Source: an uncultured Paracoccaceae bacterium
GTDB taxonomy: Bacteria > Pseudomonadota > Alphaproteobacteria > Rhodobacterales > Rhodobacteraceae
Length of the DNA stretch: 64,000 nucleotides
Assembly: GCA_913061275.1 (NCBI GenBank)
Contig: CAJXSR010000017.1
Span: 21,977-85,976, forward strand
Reading direction: 5' to 3'
Numbering within the stretch: the first letter of the stretch is position 1; the number at the start of each line of letters is the position of its first letter. The position numbers and the translations under genes are program-made. The notes under the pieces are model-generated. The model ran no database searches and was not told where the DNA came from. It was given only the letters and a program-made list of their open reading frames with translations. Of this stretch, positions 33,486-43,024 are shown one piece after another.

Positions 33486-35768
33486 ATGACAGTAAAAACC
33501 TTTCATCAGCGTCTATCAGGCCAGCTGTTTCCTAAACCATGGGTAAAACGAGTTGATTTTGAAGTAACGGCGAAAACCCCTTTTATTCTAGATGTGGTGC
33601 CGATCGGGGATTTTCTGCATGTGTTTATATCGGCCCGTGTTCTGAATGGCAATTTTCATGAACGCTTGGTGTTTAAAGAAAATGATGTGGTTCTAGAGGT
33701 AGAAACAATGCGTTCTGTACCGCGTGGTTTAGATATAACATTACGGCGTTCAGGCGCAAATACAGCGCAAAAGATAACTGTAGATCTGGAAAACAAGTCT
33801 GTTGAGCTGGATGTAAACCCTAACTTGTCTGAGCATTTTGAGGGTTTGAATACGGTCTTTTTATCAGAAGTAGATATAAAATCGGATACGTTTAAGGATT
33901 GGCTTACATATCATTGCGCACAGCACGGGCTAGAAGCTGTTGTTATGTTGCGACGATCCAAAAATAAGTGGGTGGGAAAATCTGCTATAAATCGCCTACT
34001 TAAAGCGGCAAGTGCGACGACAGGCCTGAAAACATTTGCGGTGCTGGAAAGCAATATGCCTTTGGGCCAACCAGATTACCCCAGTGTGCTTGATCGGCAT
34101 ACCACGCCTGATGGGCCAGGTAAGGCGTTGCTTGATCCGTTTGTGCCAGATGCGTATGCGTCGGCATTATATGAGCTGGCGATTATGGATGTGGTGCGCA
34201 GGCGTAGTTTTGATACGGCACGAGCGGCAGTACATATCGGGGGCTGTGATTTATTGTTGCATGGGCCTGACGGGCAAACGGTATTTGATGCGGCAGTTGC
34301 AAGTGAGACTTATCTGAAGTTTTCAGGCAAGCTGGCCTATCCTTGGTCATACCGTAAAGCTAAAAAACCGCAAATAGCCGATCATACATGTACAAGTTTT
34401 GATGGCAGAACCGCCCCGCATGTTTGGGCGATCAGTCAGGCGTTTATGCAGCGTGACCCTGCTTTGCGCCCATTTAGAGCGTCAAAAATTGAGCCTGATC
34501 CAATCGGTGCGCAGTTTAGTTATTGGCGCTGTGTTGGTGTGCGCTACCCTGATTTGAAAATTGGGCAGATCGTTCCCAAAGCGTCATTGGTGGTCAATGA
34601 AGATTTGTGCAAGGTGTTGGCGCGCACGTTTGACCATGATGTAAAACGCCCACCCGCAGTTTCTAAAAACCATAAAACAAGTACGGATAACAAACGTATC
34701 TTGGTTGTGACCACGATGAAAAATGAAGGGCCGTTTATGCTGGAATGGTTGGCCTATCATATGTCTATCGGGGTGACGGATTTTGTGGTTTATACAAATG
34801 ATTGCACAGATGGCACTGACACGATGTTTGATTTGCTGGACCGCAAAGGCATCGTGCAACATTGTGAAAATCCCTATCGTGAGACAGGTCAAAAACCGCA
34901 ACATGCAGCGTACTTAGCAGCGCAATCAACGCAAAAGGCGATCGATGCGGACTGGATTATGTGCATGGATGTGGATGAGTATATCAACATTCATGTGGGT
35001 GACGGCACGCTGCATGATTTGTTTAAGGCGGTACCAGAGGCGAATGTGTGGTCGATGACATGGCGTTTGTTTGGCAATGCGGAAGTGGATTTGTTTGAGG
35101 ATAAGTTCATAACGGAACAGTTTTTCCGCTGCGCGCCACATATTTGCCGCAAGCCGCATCAGGCATGGGGTTTTAAGACCATGTTCCGCAACAATGGATA
35201 TTACAAGAAATACGGAGTGCATCGGCCGGTTGGGCTACACCCGGAGTTTATGAAGCATATCCACTGGGTCAATGGATCTGGCCAAAAGATGCCCGAAAAT
35301 ATATTGCGCACGGGGTGGCGTAGTACGGCCAAGACTTATGGTTATGATTTGGTAACGCTGAACCATTATGCGCTGCGATCATGCGAGTCGTTTTTGGTGA
35401 AGCGTGATCGGGGGCGGGTCAATCATGTGGATCGCGATCAGGGCATGGCGTATTGGTTTCGGATGAATAACAATGGCGAAGAGGATCGTTCAATCTTGAA
35501 TAAGGTTGCGCGGGCAAAAACGAAGTATGATGAGCTGATGGCGGATCCAGAAATTGCAGCACAGCATAAGTTATGTGTTGAAGCGCATGCCTTGCGGATT
35601 GGTGAGTTAAAAGAACGTCCTGATTATATGGCGATGTATGAAACCCTGAAATCTGAACGCATGACAAAGCTGTCGCGGCTGCATGCGCATTTTGGCAGTG
35701 CTATTTTTCTGGAAGGCCCAGAGGCGGTGCCGCTGGATTACCCGCTCTTGGATGGGGTGGAATTGTAG
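33486..35768 (+). CDS. family 2-like glycosyltransferase with large N-terminal region
   Basis: 760 aa. Residues ~400-640 are a GT-A glycosyltransferase of the PF13704 (Glyco_tranf_2_4) type: VVTTMKNEGPFMLEWLAYH, then YTNDCTDGTD, and the metal-binding DVDEYIN (DxD). Residues 1-400 form a separate region that I do not recognise; it includes LSEVDIKSDTFKDWL and VHIGGCDLLLHGPDG and could be a second, diverged sugar-related domain. No signal peptide or membrane segments, so it works in the cytoplasm. First of three paralogues in 6 kb. It ends directly against the next gene (TAG then ATG, no gap), so the two are co-translated. Sugar and acceptor unknown; the block suggests exopolysaccharide assembly. 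Confidence 0.82.
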   Translation: MTVKTFHQRLSGQLFPKPWVKRVDFEVTAKTPFILDVVPIGDFLHVFISARVLNGNFHERLVFKENDVVLEVETMRSVPRGLDITLRRSGANTAQKITVDLENKSVELDVNPNLSEHFEGLNTVFLSEVDIKSDTFKDWLTYHCAQHGLEAVVMLRRSKNKWVGKSAINRLLKAASATTGLKTFAVLESNMPLGQPDYPSVLDRHTTPDGPGKALLDPFVPDAYASALYELAIMDVVRRRSFDTARAAVHIGGCDLLLHGPDGQTVFDAAVASETYLKFSGKLAYPWSYRKAKKPQIADHTCTSFDGRTAPHVWAISQAFMQRDPALRPFRASKIEPDPIGAQFSYWRCVGVRYPDLKIGQIVPKASLVVNEDLCKVLARTFDHDVKRPPAVSKNHKTSTDNKRILVVTTMKNEGPFMLEWLAYHMSIGVTDFVVYTNDCTDGTDTMFDLLDRKGIVQHCENPYRETGQKPQHAAYLAAQSTQKAIDADWIMCMDVDEYINIHVGDGTLHDLFKAVPEANVWSMTWRLFGNAEVDLFEDKFITEQFFRCAPHICRKPHQAWGFKTMFRNNGYYKKYGVHRPVGLHPEFMKHIHWVNGSGQKMPENILRTGWRSTAKTYGYDLVTLNHYALRSCESFLVKRDRGRVNHVDRDQGMAYWFRMNNNGEEDRSILNKVARAKTKYDELMADPEIAAQHKLCVEAHALRIGELKERPDYMAMYETLKSERMTKLSRLHAHFGSAIFLEGPEAVPLDYPLLDGVEL

Positions 35769-36815
35769 ATGAAATACCTGATGATCACTTCCATGCGAAA
35801 TGAGGCACCGTACATTTTGGAATGGTTGGCTTATCACAGCAGCATCGGGGTGGATGGGTTTTTGATTTATTCTAACGATTGTGATGATGGTACGGATCAG
35901 ATGTTGGACCGTTTGGATGCACTTGGGGTGATTAAGCATGTGCGCAATGATAAGATCACAAATGCAGGGGTGCAGTGGACGGCTTTGAAACGTGCTGGTA
36001 ATCATCCAATGCGCAAACGTGCTGACTGGATCATATTTGCCGATGTTGATGAGTTTGTGAATGTCAAAGCCGGGGCAGGGCATTTGGATGATTTGCGGGC
36101 GGCTGCACCTGATGCAACGGCTTTTGCGCTGACTTGGCGGATGTATGGCAATGACAGCCATGTTGAGATTGAAGACAAGTTGGTGATTGAGCAGTTCAAT
36201 AAATGCGCAAGTTTTCCGTGCTATGCGCCTATTACGTCTTCGATGTTTAAGACTCTGTTCAAAAACGATGGATCCTACGAAAAGCTTGGGGTGCATCGGC
36301 CTAAAAAACGCGTTGAGCGGGATGCGGATAAAGTAGTTTGGGTGAACGGATCGGGCATGCCGCTTGGGGCTGAGTATTTGGATAAATCAACGGTGACATA
36401 TGCAGGCAACGGGGGCATTGATCTGGCGTGTATCAATCATTATTCTGTTAAGTCGGCAAAAGCGTTTTTGGCCAAAACACAACGCGGATTGCCTAATCGG
36501 TCGGAAAAGCAGTTGGATTTAGGTTATTGGGTGGATCGAAATTTTAACCAAGTAGAAGATGTAACTATTCACCGTAGTATAACTGAAACAAAAGAAAAAA
36601 TGGATTTGTGGCTGGCTGATCCAGAATTGGGGGAGTTGCATAAATCTGGGGTGGAATGGCACAAGGCCTGTGCTGAAACTGTGCTGGAAGATATGGAGGG
36701 CGTGCGCTTGCTTGCCCGTATTGTTAGCCTTTCACGGGAAAATTTACCTGCCCAATTTGCAATATCATTGGCACAAAAGATGATGGCGGCAAATCGCAAT
36801 AAAAAGGACGATTGA
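35769..36815 (+). CDS. family 2-like glycosyltransferase
   Basis: 348 aa, PF13704-type GT-A enzyme and the shortest of the three paralogues. Seen: LMITSMRNEAPYILEWLAYHSSIG at the N-terminus, YSNDCDDGTDQM, the DVDEFVNV DxD site near 90-97, then TSSMFKTLFKNDGSYEKLGVHRP. A helical C-terminal tail follows. No gap to the gene before and one-base overlap with galE after, so this is a tight operon. Specificity unknown. Confidence 0.85.
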   Translation: MKYLMITSMRNEAPYILEWLAYHSSIGVDGFLIYSNDCDDGTDQMLDRLDALGVIKHVRNDKITNAGVQWTALKRAGNHPMRKRADWIIFADVDEFVNVKAGAGHLDDLRAAAPDATAFALTWRMYGNDSHVEIEDKLVIEQFNKCASFPCYAPITSSMFKTLFKNDGSYEKLGVHRPKKRVERDADKVVWVNGSGMPLGAEYLDKSTVTYAGNGGIDLACINHYSVKSAKAFLAKTQRGLPNRSEKQLDLGYWVDRNFNQVEDVTIHRSITETKEKMDLWLADPELGELHKSGVEWHKACAETVLEDMEGVRLLARIVSLSRENLPAQFAISLAQKMMAANRNKKDD

Positions 36816-37828
36816 TGCGTATTTTTCTGACAGGGGGTGCGGGCTATATTGGCAGCCATACGCTACTAGAGGTTTTATCGCATGACCATGAGGTTTGTGT
36901 GTATGACGATTTTTCCAATAGTGCGCCAGAGGCATTGGCGCGCGTATCGCACCTGACAAACCGTAGTTTTGATACGGTAGAAGGGGATATTCTTGATCGC
37001 AATGGCATCAAGCAAGCCTTGGTTGATTTTCGCCCTGACGTGGTTGTGCATTTTGCGGGTAAAAAAGCGGTCGGCGAGTCTATGGCGGAACCTTTGATGT
37101 ATTATCGCAATAATGTTGATGGCACATTGTCTTTGTTAGAAGGCATGAATGCTGCGGGATGTTCGCGCATTGTATTTTCATCCTCTGCGACTGTTTATGG
37201 GGAACCTGAATATTTACCTTATGATGAGGCACATCCGCGGGCGCCAACCAACCCCTACGGTATGACTAAATATATGGTTGAGCTGATATTAAACGATTGG
37301 TGTTCTGCTAACGCACAAAATACTGCTGTATTATTGCGGTATTTTAATCCTGTAGGCGCGCATGATAGCGGTGAAATAGGGGAAGACCCAGATGATATTC
37401 CAAACAATCTGATGCCTTTTGTCAGCCAAGTGGCAGTTGGGCGGCGCGAAAAGCTACAAGTTTTCGGCGATGATTACGATACTGCCGATGGCACAGGGGT
37501 GCGGGATTACATCCATGTGGTTGATTTGGCAAAGGCCCACGCAGCGGCAATAGGCTATGCAGAGACGCATTATGGCTGTGAGGCGATCAATGTGGGGGCA
37601 GGGCAGGGATCATCGGTTCTGGAGGTTGTGAGGGCGTTTGAGGCGGCCTCTGGACAGCCAGTGCCCTATGAGGTGGTGGCAAGGCGTTCTGGCGATATAG
37701 CGGCGTTCTATGCCGATCCTGCCAAGGCTAAAAACCTACTGGGGTGGCAAACGGAACGTGGATTAGCCGATATGTGCAAATCTGCGTGGAATTGGCAACG
37801 TAAGAACCCACAGGGCTATAAAGGCTAG
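36815..37828 (+). CDS. galE: UDP-glucose 4-epimerase
   Basis: Interconverts UDP-glucose and UDP-galactose (or the N-acetyl forms). 337 aa, normal length. Seen: GGAGYIGSHT near residue 7, FAGKKAVGESMAEP, FSSSATVYGEP with the catalytic serine, and YGMTKYMVE (YxxxK). The ATG at 36815 shares a base with the upstream stop and has AAGGA 6 nt before it. Placed among EPS glycosyltransferases, it likely supplies UDP-galactose for the polymer. Confidence 0.94.
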   Translation: MRIFLTGGAGYIGSHTLLEVLSHDHEVCVYDDFSNSAPEALARVSHLTNRSFDTVEGDILDRNGIKQALVDFRPDVVVHFAGKKAVGESMAEPLMYYRNNVDGTLSLLEGMNAAGCSRIVFSSSATVYGEPEYLPYDEAHPRAPTNPYGMTKYMVELILNDWCSANAQNTAVLLRYFNPVGAHDSGEIGEDPDDIPNNLMPFVSQVAVGRREKLQVFGDDYDTADGTGVRDYIHVVDLAKAHAAAIGYAETHYGCEAINVGAGQGSSVLEVVRAFEAASGQPVPYEVVARRSGDIAAFYADPAKAKNLLGWQTERGLADMCKSAWNWQRKNPQGYKG

Positions 37829-37857
37829 GTTTTACTATCCAAGGCCTAGGAATTGGG

Positions 37858-37867
37858 TATATATAAA
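37858..37867 (+). promoter_or_regulatory. possible promoter element (TATATATAAA) upstream of FkbM-GT2 gene
   Basis: Same 10-mer as at 33432, followed by CGATAA, 52 nt before the start. Repetition ahead of two related genes hints at a common promoter or leader; unproven. Confidence 0.3.
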
Positions 37868-37919
37868 CGATAACCTTGCCCGATAAGAGGCTGGGAATTG
37901 GCAGATCAGGGCGACAGGC

Positions 37920-39653
37920 ATGTATGATTACGATGAAGTCATTATCACAAGCGGCATTAAAGTGCCGTTTATACCCGAAGTTATCACCCCTAAAATTGAA
38001 AAACCTATGCGCAAAAACCGCTATGAAAAAGGCGAGTTAAAAGGGCTACGGGCAAGTGTGAAGTCCGGCGATAGGGTTTTGGAGTTAGGCGGGGGTATTG
38101 GGCTGATTTCTACCGCTGCGGCACAACAAGATGGCGTTGGGCAAGTGACAACCATAGAGGCCAACCCCCGCATTATTCCGGTTATTCGTGAAACCCACCG
38201 TTTGAATGGGATCAGGGGCGTTGATTTGCGCAATGGCGTGGTTTCTTCTGGCTCTGGTGAAAATGTTGATTTTTACATTCGCAAAGATTTTTGGGCATCT
38301 TCGATGGAACCTGATTCAAGGGCATATGAAGCGGTTGAAAGCCTGCCTAATTTTGACATTCGCGATCTTGTAAGCGAGCTGAAGCCAACTGTGATCGTAT
38401 GTGACATTGAAGGGGCCGAACTGGGCCTGTTTGATAAGGTTGATATGTCTGGTGTTCGAATGGTGATTTTGGAATTGCACCCAAAAGTTTATGGCCAAGA
38501 ACAGATGGCGATGATTATCAACATGATGCTGCATAAAGGATTTACTATCATCCCAGAGAAAAAACCATCTTCGGTTTGGACCTTTGAACGGGTAGTGGCA
38601 AAAATTGAGCGGGCGCCAAGTGACCAATCAGCAGTAAAGCCACAACTTAATTTACCATATAAATCGTGGAATGCTGATAATCCGCGCGTTATGATTGCAA
38701 CCTGTATGAAGGATGAGGGGCCATTCATTCTGGAATGGATTGCGTGGCATCAATCTATTGGCATTGATGACTTTGTGGTGTTTAGCAATGATTGTAGTGA
38801 TGGCACAGATTTAATTCTGGATCGTCTGGATGAAATAGGACTGCTACAGCATTTACCAAACCCTGCTGTGCTAAGTGACAGGCCAGATTTTCAACCTTAT
38901 GCGCTTGCCTATACGCCGCATCTGACGGCATTTAAGAAAGCGGATTTCTTTATTTCAATGGATGTGGATGAATTTATCAATATCAGGCATGGGAACGGTC
39001 ACATTACTGACCTGTTAAAAGCAACAGGCCCGTTTGATGCATTGTCAATCAGTGAACTTAATCACGGCAGTAACCAAAAAGAGGAATACGAACGCGGGTT
39101 TGTAACCGATCTGTTTCCTATGCATCAGCGCGAGCGGCCTGGTAAACCCAGATCACAACGCGGTGTGAAAACGATCGTACGTTTGGGGCCTAAGTTGCAA
39201 CAAATCCGCAATCACAGGCCAGACTTTTATCATAATCAGGGTCAAATTAATTGGGTCAATGGATCAGGTCAGGCAATCAGTGTTTTTGATGATGACGCGA
39301 CGCAAAACGGGACGGATTGCAGGGACACGTACGATCATGTGGTGCTGGAACATTATCCGTTGCGGTCATTAAATTCATATCTTGTCAAAATGTTTCGCGG
39401 TGATGTTGTGGTTAAAGGCAAAATGGTATCGCAACGGTATTGGCGGATGCGCAACCGTCAAACGGATGCAACATCGGTGTTAGAGCGGCAACAGAAAAAA
39501 TTTAAAGCGGCTTATGCGAAGTTGTTAAAAGATAAAGAACTGAAGTTACTACATGATGCGGCGTGTAAAGCGCATGAGGACAGGATTGCGCAACTGCTGC
39601 AAGACCCTGTGTTTTTGGAACGTAAAAAATGGGTATTTTCCGAGTGTTGGTAG
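37920..39653 (+). CDS. FkbM methyltransferase - glycosyltransferase 2 fusion
   Basis: 577 aa two-domain protein. Residues ~30-230 are a SAM-dependent FkbM-type methyltransferase: VLELGGGIGLIS (motif I), TIEANPRIIPVI, and VCDIEGAELGLFD. Residues ~250-490 are a PF13704-type glycosyltransferase: ATCMKDEGPFILEWIAWH, FSNDCSDGTD, and SMDVDEFINI (DxD). The likely role is to add a sugar and methylate it, perhaps capping a chain; this is inference. No membrane segment. Followed by the CE6-type esterase gene after 9 nt. Confidence 0.85.
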   Translation: MYDYDEVIITSGIKVPFIPEVITPKIEKPMRKNRYEKGELKGLRASVKSGDRVLELGGGIGLISTAAAQQDGVGQVTTIEANPRIIPVIRETHRLNGIRGVDLRNGVVSSGSGENVDFYIRKDFWASSMEPDSRAYEAVESLPNFDIRDLVSELKPTVIVCDIEGAELGLFDKVDMSGVRMVILELHPKVYGQEQMAMIINMMLHKGFTIIPEKKPSSVWTFERVVAKIERAPSDQSAVKPQLNLPYKSWNADNPRVMIATCMKDEGPFILEWIAWHQSIGIDDFVVFSNDCSDGTDLILDRLDEIGLLQHLPNPAVLSDRPDFQPYALAYTPHLTAFKKADFFISMDVDEFINIRHGNGHITDLLKATGPFDALSISELNHGSNQKEEYERGFVTDLFPMHQRERPGKPRSQRGVKTIVRLGPKLQQIRNHRPDFYHNQGQINWVNGSGQAISVFDDDATQNGTDCRDTYDHVVLEHYPLRSLNSYLVKMFRGDVVVKGKMVSQRYWRMRNRQTDATSVLERQQKKFKAAYAKLLKDKELKLLHDAACKAHEDRIAQLLQDPVFLERKKWVFSECW

Positions 39654-39662
39654 GCGGGTTAA

Positions 39663-41192
39663 ATGAGTAAGCTAAACCTTGTGATTATGGCGGGCCAAAG
39701 CAATATGGTTGGCTATAAAACGCGCATTGAAGATATAAATGCAGCATGGCGTAAACCTATTGATAATGCGTTTGTCTGGCAAAAAGGCGCATGGCAGCCG
39801 TTGCAGCCGGGTGGCGGGTATCAAAAGAAAGGTTTTGGGCTGGAACTGGCCTTTGCACATGATTTTTGTCAGGCAGAGGGTGAGCGGCTGGGTATTGTTA
39901 AGGTCGCAAAAAATGCGTCTTACCTGACAACTGACTGGAGCCCTGATCGTGAAAGCGGGTTATTCGACAATCTGGTAAATACTGTGCGTGCTGCGATGAT
40001 GTCGGAAGAGGTGGTATTACGCGGCGTGCTGTGGGTGCAAGGTGAGGCAGATAGTATTACCGAGGCAGATGCAAAAGCCTATAAGGGTAATCTTGAAAGG
40101 TTTGTTGCCAGATTGCGTATGGCACTGGGGGCACCGCATTTGCCATTTATTGCAGCTATCGTGAACCCACCTGCGAACCTGTGCCCCCATTCTGGGCCTG
40201 TACGGGCGGCTATTCGTAAAAATCGTATAACGAACTATGCGACTGTAAAAACCTCTGGTCTGGCGAAAATTAGGGATGATTTACATTATTCGTATAGAGG
40301 GCTGAATAACCTGGGCAAACGTATGGCACAGGCAATGATCTCGTTTGATCCAGAGGCTTTGGGACTTAAGCAGCATGTTAAGTGGTTGTGGAATTCAGAT
40401 CAGTATCAATGTTGGGTATCTGGACCTGGGAAGCCTGCGGATGTGGCGATTGTTTCAATGCCCTTTGCAGTGATAAACAGCGGGTTTGATGAAGTTGGGT
40501 TTGGGCAAGTCCCCTTTGAGAAAACCGGCAGGCTTGGGGTTTATATCCGATCTAATCGTTCCACATGGTTGCAAGATAAAGAGATTTTGGAAGTGGCGCA
40601 GGCTATTCGGGGGCATTTGGGTGCAAAGCAGCGAATTATTACCTATGGGGCCAGTATGGGGGCGTATGGCGCGCTTTTATTGTCAAAACAACTGAAGGCG
40701 GAAAAGGTGTTGGCGATTGCGCCGCAATATTCGATTGACCGCGCGGTTGTGCCGTTTGAAACACGCTGGAAACGTGCATTTAATCGCATTCAGACGTTTG
40801 TTCACAATATTGATGAGGAAATATCTCCGACAGCGCAAAAAATTGTATTTTTTGATCGGATGTCTGAGGATCGCAGGCAAATTGAGATGTTCAAAACCGA
40901 CGAGACTTGGAATTTAGTTAATTTACCTTTTGCGTCGCACCAAGTTTTGCGGTTTTTACTAGAAACTGGCAGTCTGCCGATGGTATTGGCGGATATTGAG
41001 AATGGTGGGCCTGATATGGTTGAATTGGTTCGCACTGCGCGAAAAAAACGGCGGTTAAGCATCATTTACTGGATGACACTTACTTTTGTTTCTAGCTTGC
41101 GTAGGCCTGATTTGGCTGATTTTGCGGCAAAACAAGCGTTGTCATTGGGTGGGCCGAAGCGAAGGCTTAAGCCGTACCTTAAAAAGTCCTAA
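39663..41192 (+). CDS. SGNH/CE6 carbohydrate esterase - alpha/beta hydrolase fusion
   Basis: 509 aa. Residues ~1-225 match the sialate O-acetylesterase/CE6 fold: MAGQSNMVG with the nucleophile serine near 13-16, WVQGEADS near 123, and DDLHYSYRG with the catalytic Asp/His. Residues ~250-460 look like an alpha/beta hydrolase: the GASMGAYGALL nucleophile elbow (GxSxG) and a candidate histidine in FASHQVL. No signal peptide, so it acts in the cytoplasm, perhaps removing or moving acetyl groups on sugar precursors. Last plus-strand gene of the EPS block; ends 2 nt from the convergent methyltransferase gene. Confidence 0.75.
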   Translation: MSKLNLVIMAGQSNMVGYKTRIEDINAAWRKPIDNAFVWQKGAWQPLQPGGGYQKKGFGLELAFAHDFCQAEGERLGIVKVAKNASYLTTDWSPDRESGLFDNLVNTVRAAMMSEEVVLRGVLWVQGEADSITEADAKAYKGNLERFVARLRMALGAPHLPFIAAIVNPPANLCPHSGPVRAAIRKNRITNYATVKTSGLAKIRDDLHYSYRGLNNLGKRMAQAMISFDPEALGLKQHVKWLWNSDQYQCWVSGPGKPADVAIVSMPFAVINSGFDEVGFGQVPFEKTGRLGVYIRSNRSTWLQDKEILEVAQAIRGHLGAKQRIITYGASMGAYGALLLSKQLKAEKVLAIAPQYSIDRAVVPFETRWKRAFNRIQTFVHNIDEEISPTAQKIVFFDRMSEDRRQIEMFKTDETWNLVNLPFASHQVLRFLLETGSLPMVLADIENGGPDMVELVRTARKKRRLSIIYWMTLTFVSSLRRPDLADFAAKQALSLGGPKRRLKPYLKKS

Positions 41193-41194
41193 AT

Positions 41195-41926
41195 CTAAGT
41201 GGGTTTTGATACCAGAACACGAACATAATTATGGGCTTCACGCAGGATTGTTAAAGTGCCGAGCGCGGCAAGAACTTGGCTTTGTTTTGAATAGGTGCGT
41301 TTGCGGATGTCGACAATGATATGCCCACCGGGATTAATTTTTTCCTTAAAATAAGGCATATAACTGTCTACAGGAAAATGAAAACCACAAGCCAGAAAGC
41401 TAACAGCAAGATCAACGGGACTTGTATCCATAATGTCGGTTTTTTCAGGATTTGACAGGGTTACGTCCGCAGACGGGATGCCATTTTTAGTTAATAACGC
41501 TTTGGCGATTGATAGGTTGGAATATGCCGAGGCTTTGTCTTCGAAGCCGAAGTGACGAATATCGTTTTGTTCAACGTCAATCAGGTGTATTTTTGAGTTA
41601 TAGGTTTTAGCAGCAAATAAATCAAAAACAGCATAACCACATCCAATATCTGCTATGGTTTTAGGGGCTATTAGATCTAGAGTTGCGCGTAATTCAGCAA
41701 ATTCATCACTGATAAATTGCACTGTTCGTTCAACAAGTACTGCCCCTTTTTCAGCGACAACAGCATCTAGTTCATCGCCTTGCCCGTTTGACCAGTTTTT
41801 TATCATACGGCCAGATTTGTGGACATCATAAAGAATTTCTGACCGTTGCAATATGAAGTTTAGGTAGTCGGCCGGGCCGAACATTGAATAATCAAGATTA
41901 GCTGGATTTATTTTAACTTGTTTCAT
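41195..41926 (-). CDS. class I SAM-dependent methyltransferase
   Basis: 243 aa from the ATG at 41926 (the frame is open to 42028, with an ATG at 41947). Seen: motif I TIADIGCGYAVFDLF near residue 104, an acidic end of strand 2 in IHLIDVEQND, then SPVDLAVSFLACGFHFP and PGGHIIVDIRK, the post-motif strands. The LNFILQRSEILYDVHKSGR opening suggests the 'putative sugar O-methyltransferase' style, but I cannot name a substrate. The start lies 4 nt after the stop of the DXD glycosyltransferase; no good ribosome site is seen, so coupling is probable. Confidence 0.75.
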   Translation of the reverse strand: MKQVKINPANLDYSMFGPADYLNFILQRSEILYDVHKSGRMIKNWSNGQGDELDAVVAEKGAVLVERTVQFISDEFAELRATLDLIAPKTIADIGCGYAVFDLFAAKTYNSKIHLIDVEQNDIRHFGFEDKASAYSNLSIAKALLTKNGIPSADVTLSNPEKTDIMDTSPVDLAVSFLACGFHFPVDSYMPYFKEKINPGGHIIVDIRKRTYSKQSQVLAALGTLTILREAHNYVRVLVSKPT

Positions 41927-41930
41927 GAGT

Positions 41931-42932
41931 TTATTTTCTAAATGCATCCGGGGCCGATTTGATGATCTTATCGCGGCATTCTTTGATGAATCTGGTTTCG
42001 ATACGATACTTTCGTGACAAACTATCAAGTGAGACCTCTGCCCGTATTGCGTCTAGCCCAAGTTGTGCGCAAAATTCGGGGTCATTGGATTTTTCATGTG
42101 GCTTGAAAATTTTTGCGGGTATTGGGGCGGCACTTGGATCTATTGCGTGCTTATCAATCAGTTTATCCATGAAACTGCCACGCCTAGGCGTGTTGTTTTC
42201 TTTTTCTTCAAGGCGGGGCTTCATTCGACGCGCCCAAAAATGCACCCCATGAGTTTTTTCGGTCATTTGTTCTTCGGGGTTGAAACGGCTGATAATCATG
42301 TGATTACGGTGTTTAAAAGAGATCGGATAAAAGGTTTCTTGCGGATGTGCATGATCTATTTCACCAGTTTCTTTTAAGAAATAGGTAACAGAAGCGGGGC
42401 CGGTAAAACCCCAGTTTTGTTCTGTCATATGAACAGGTTTGCCCGCGTCTTTTTCCTGCTGCAGTTCAAGTTGTTGCCAAGGTGCCAGCCATGGGGCGAT
42501 GGCGTATTGGTCTTTGAAAAACTCTAACAATGCGTTTAAAGTTTTTGAGTTTTTGGGCAGGCCAAGAACCGCGTTGCATACAAGGCCTGGCTTTTCCCAG
42601 CCAAAGACATACTTGGATTTGAAATTGAACGGGCGGTAGCAATATACATCTGCATCAACCCAGATTTTATCGGTTTTTTTCAGAAGTTGCAGCCGCCACA
42701 TATCGGCATGTATTGCCGGGCTGCCTGTGCGGGCATGGCGGTACAGTGGTTTGGCGGGGAAAATATCGGCCGCATCGGCCGCATGAACACCATCGGGGAT
42801 GTTATCAATGGGGGTGTAGCTGTATAAAGTTGTGTGATGCCCTGCGTCGGCAAAAGATTTCAGACAAAGCTGTTCTAGCCATGTAAGCCTGTCGCCAATC
42901 CAAAGACTTGCGATTTCCGGTAGTTTTGCCAT
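41931..42932 (-). CDS. DXD-motif glycosyltransferase (GT32-like)
   Basis: 333 aa. Seen: the opening PEIASLWIGDRLTWLEQLCLKSF, ADMWRLQLLKKTDKIWVDADVYCYRPF with the DXD motif (DAD) near residue 93, and NWGFTGPASVTYFL; this is the arrangement of Gly_transf_sug/capsular galactosyl- or mannosyltransferases. The C-terminal ~60 residues, after a proline/lysine linker, form a small helical segment of unknown use. Transcribed with the methyltransferase. About 90 nt separate it from the upstream yjbF-like gene. Confidence 0.8.
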   Translation of the reverse strand: MAKLPEIASLWIGDRLTWLEQLCLKSFADAGHHTTLYSYTPIDNIPDGVHAADAADIFPAKPLYRHARTGSPAIHADMWRLQLLKKTDKIWVDADVYCYRPFNFKSKYVFGWEKPGLVCNAVLGLPKNSKTLNALLEFFKDQYAIAPWLAPWQQLELQQEKDAGKPVHMTEQNWGFTGPASVTYFLKETGEIDHAHPQETFYPISFKHRNHMIISRFNPEEQMTEKTHGVHFWARRMKPRLEEKENNTPRRGSFMDKLIDKHAIDPSAAPIPAKIFKPHEKSNDPEFCAQLGLDAIRAEVSLDSLSRKYRIETRFIKECRDKIIKSAPDAFRK

Positions 42933-43024
42933 GTATCACTTTGCCTGCTTGTTGTTTTTTGTAAATATTACAGGGGGTACAGGTTTTTTGCCAGTAAATA
43001 ATACTGCGCACGCGTGTGGGAAGT

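Noticed and set aside
35607..36296. 229-codon open frame on the minus strand opposite the two family-2 glycosyltransferases
   Set aside because: The plus-strand frames carry clear glycosyltransferase motifs across the same bases; the antisense frame has no domain, no ribosome site and odd histidine-rich composition.
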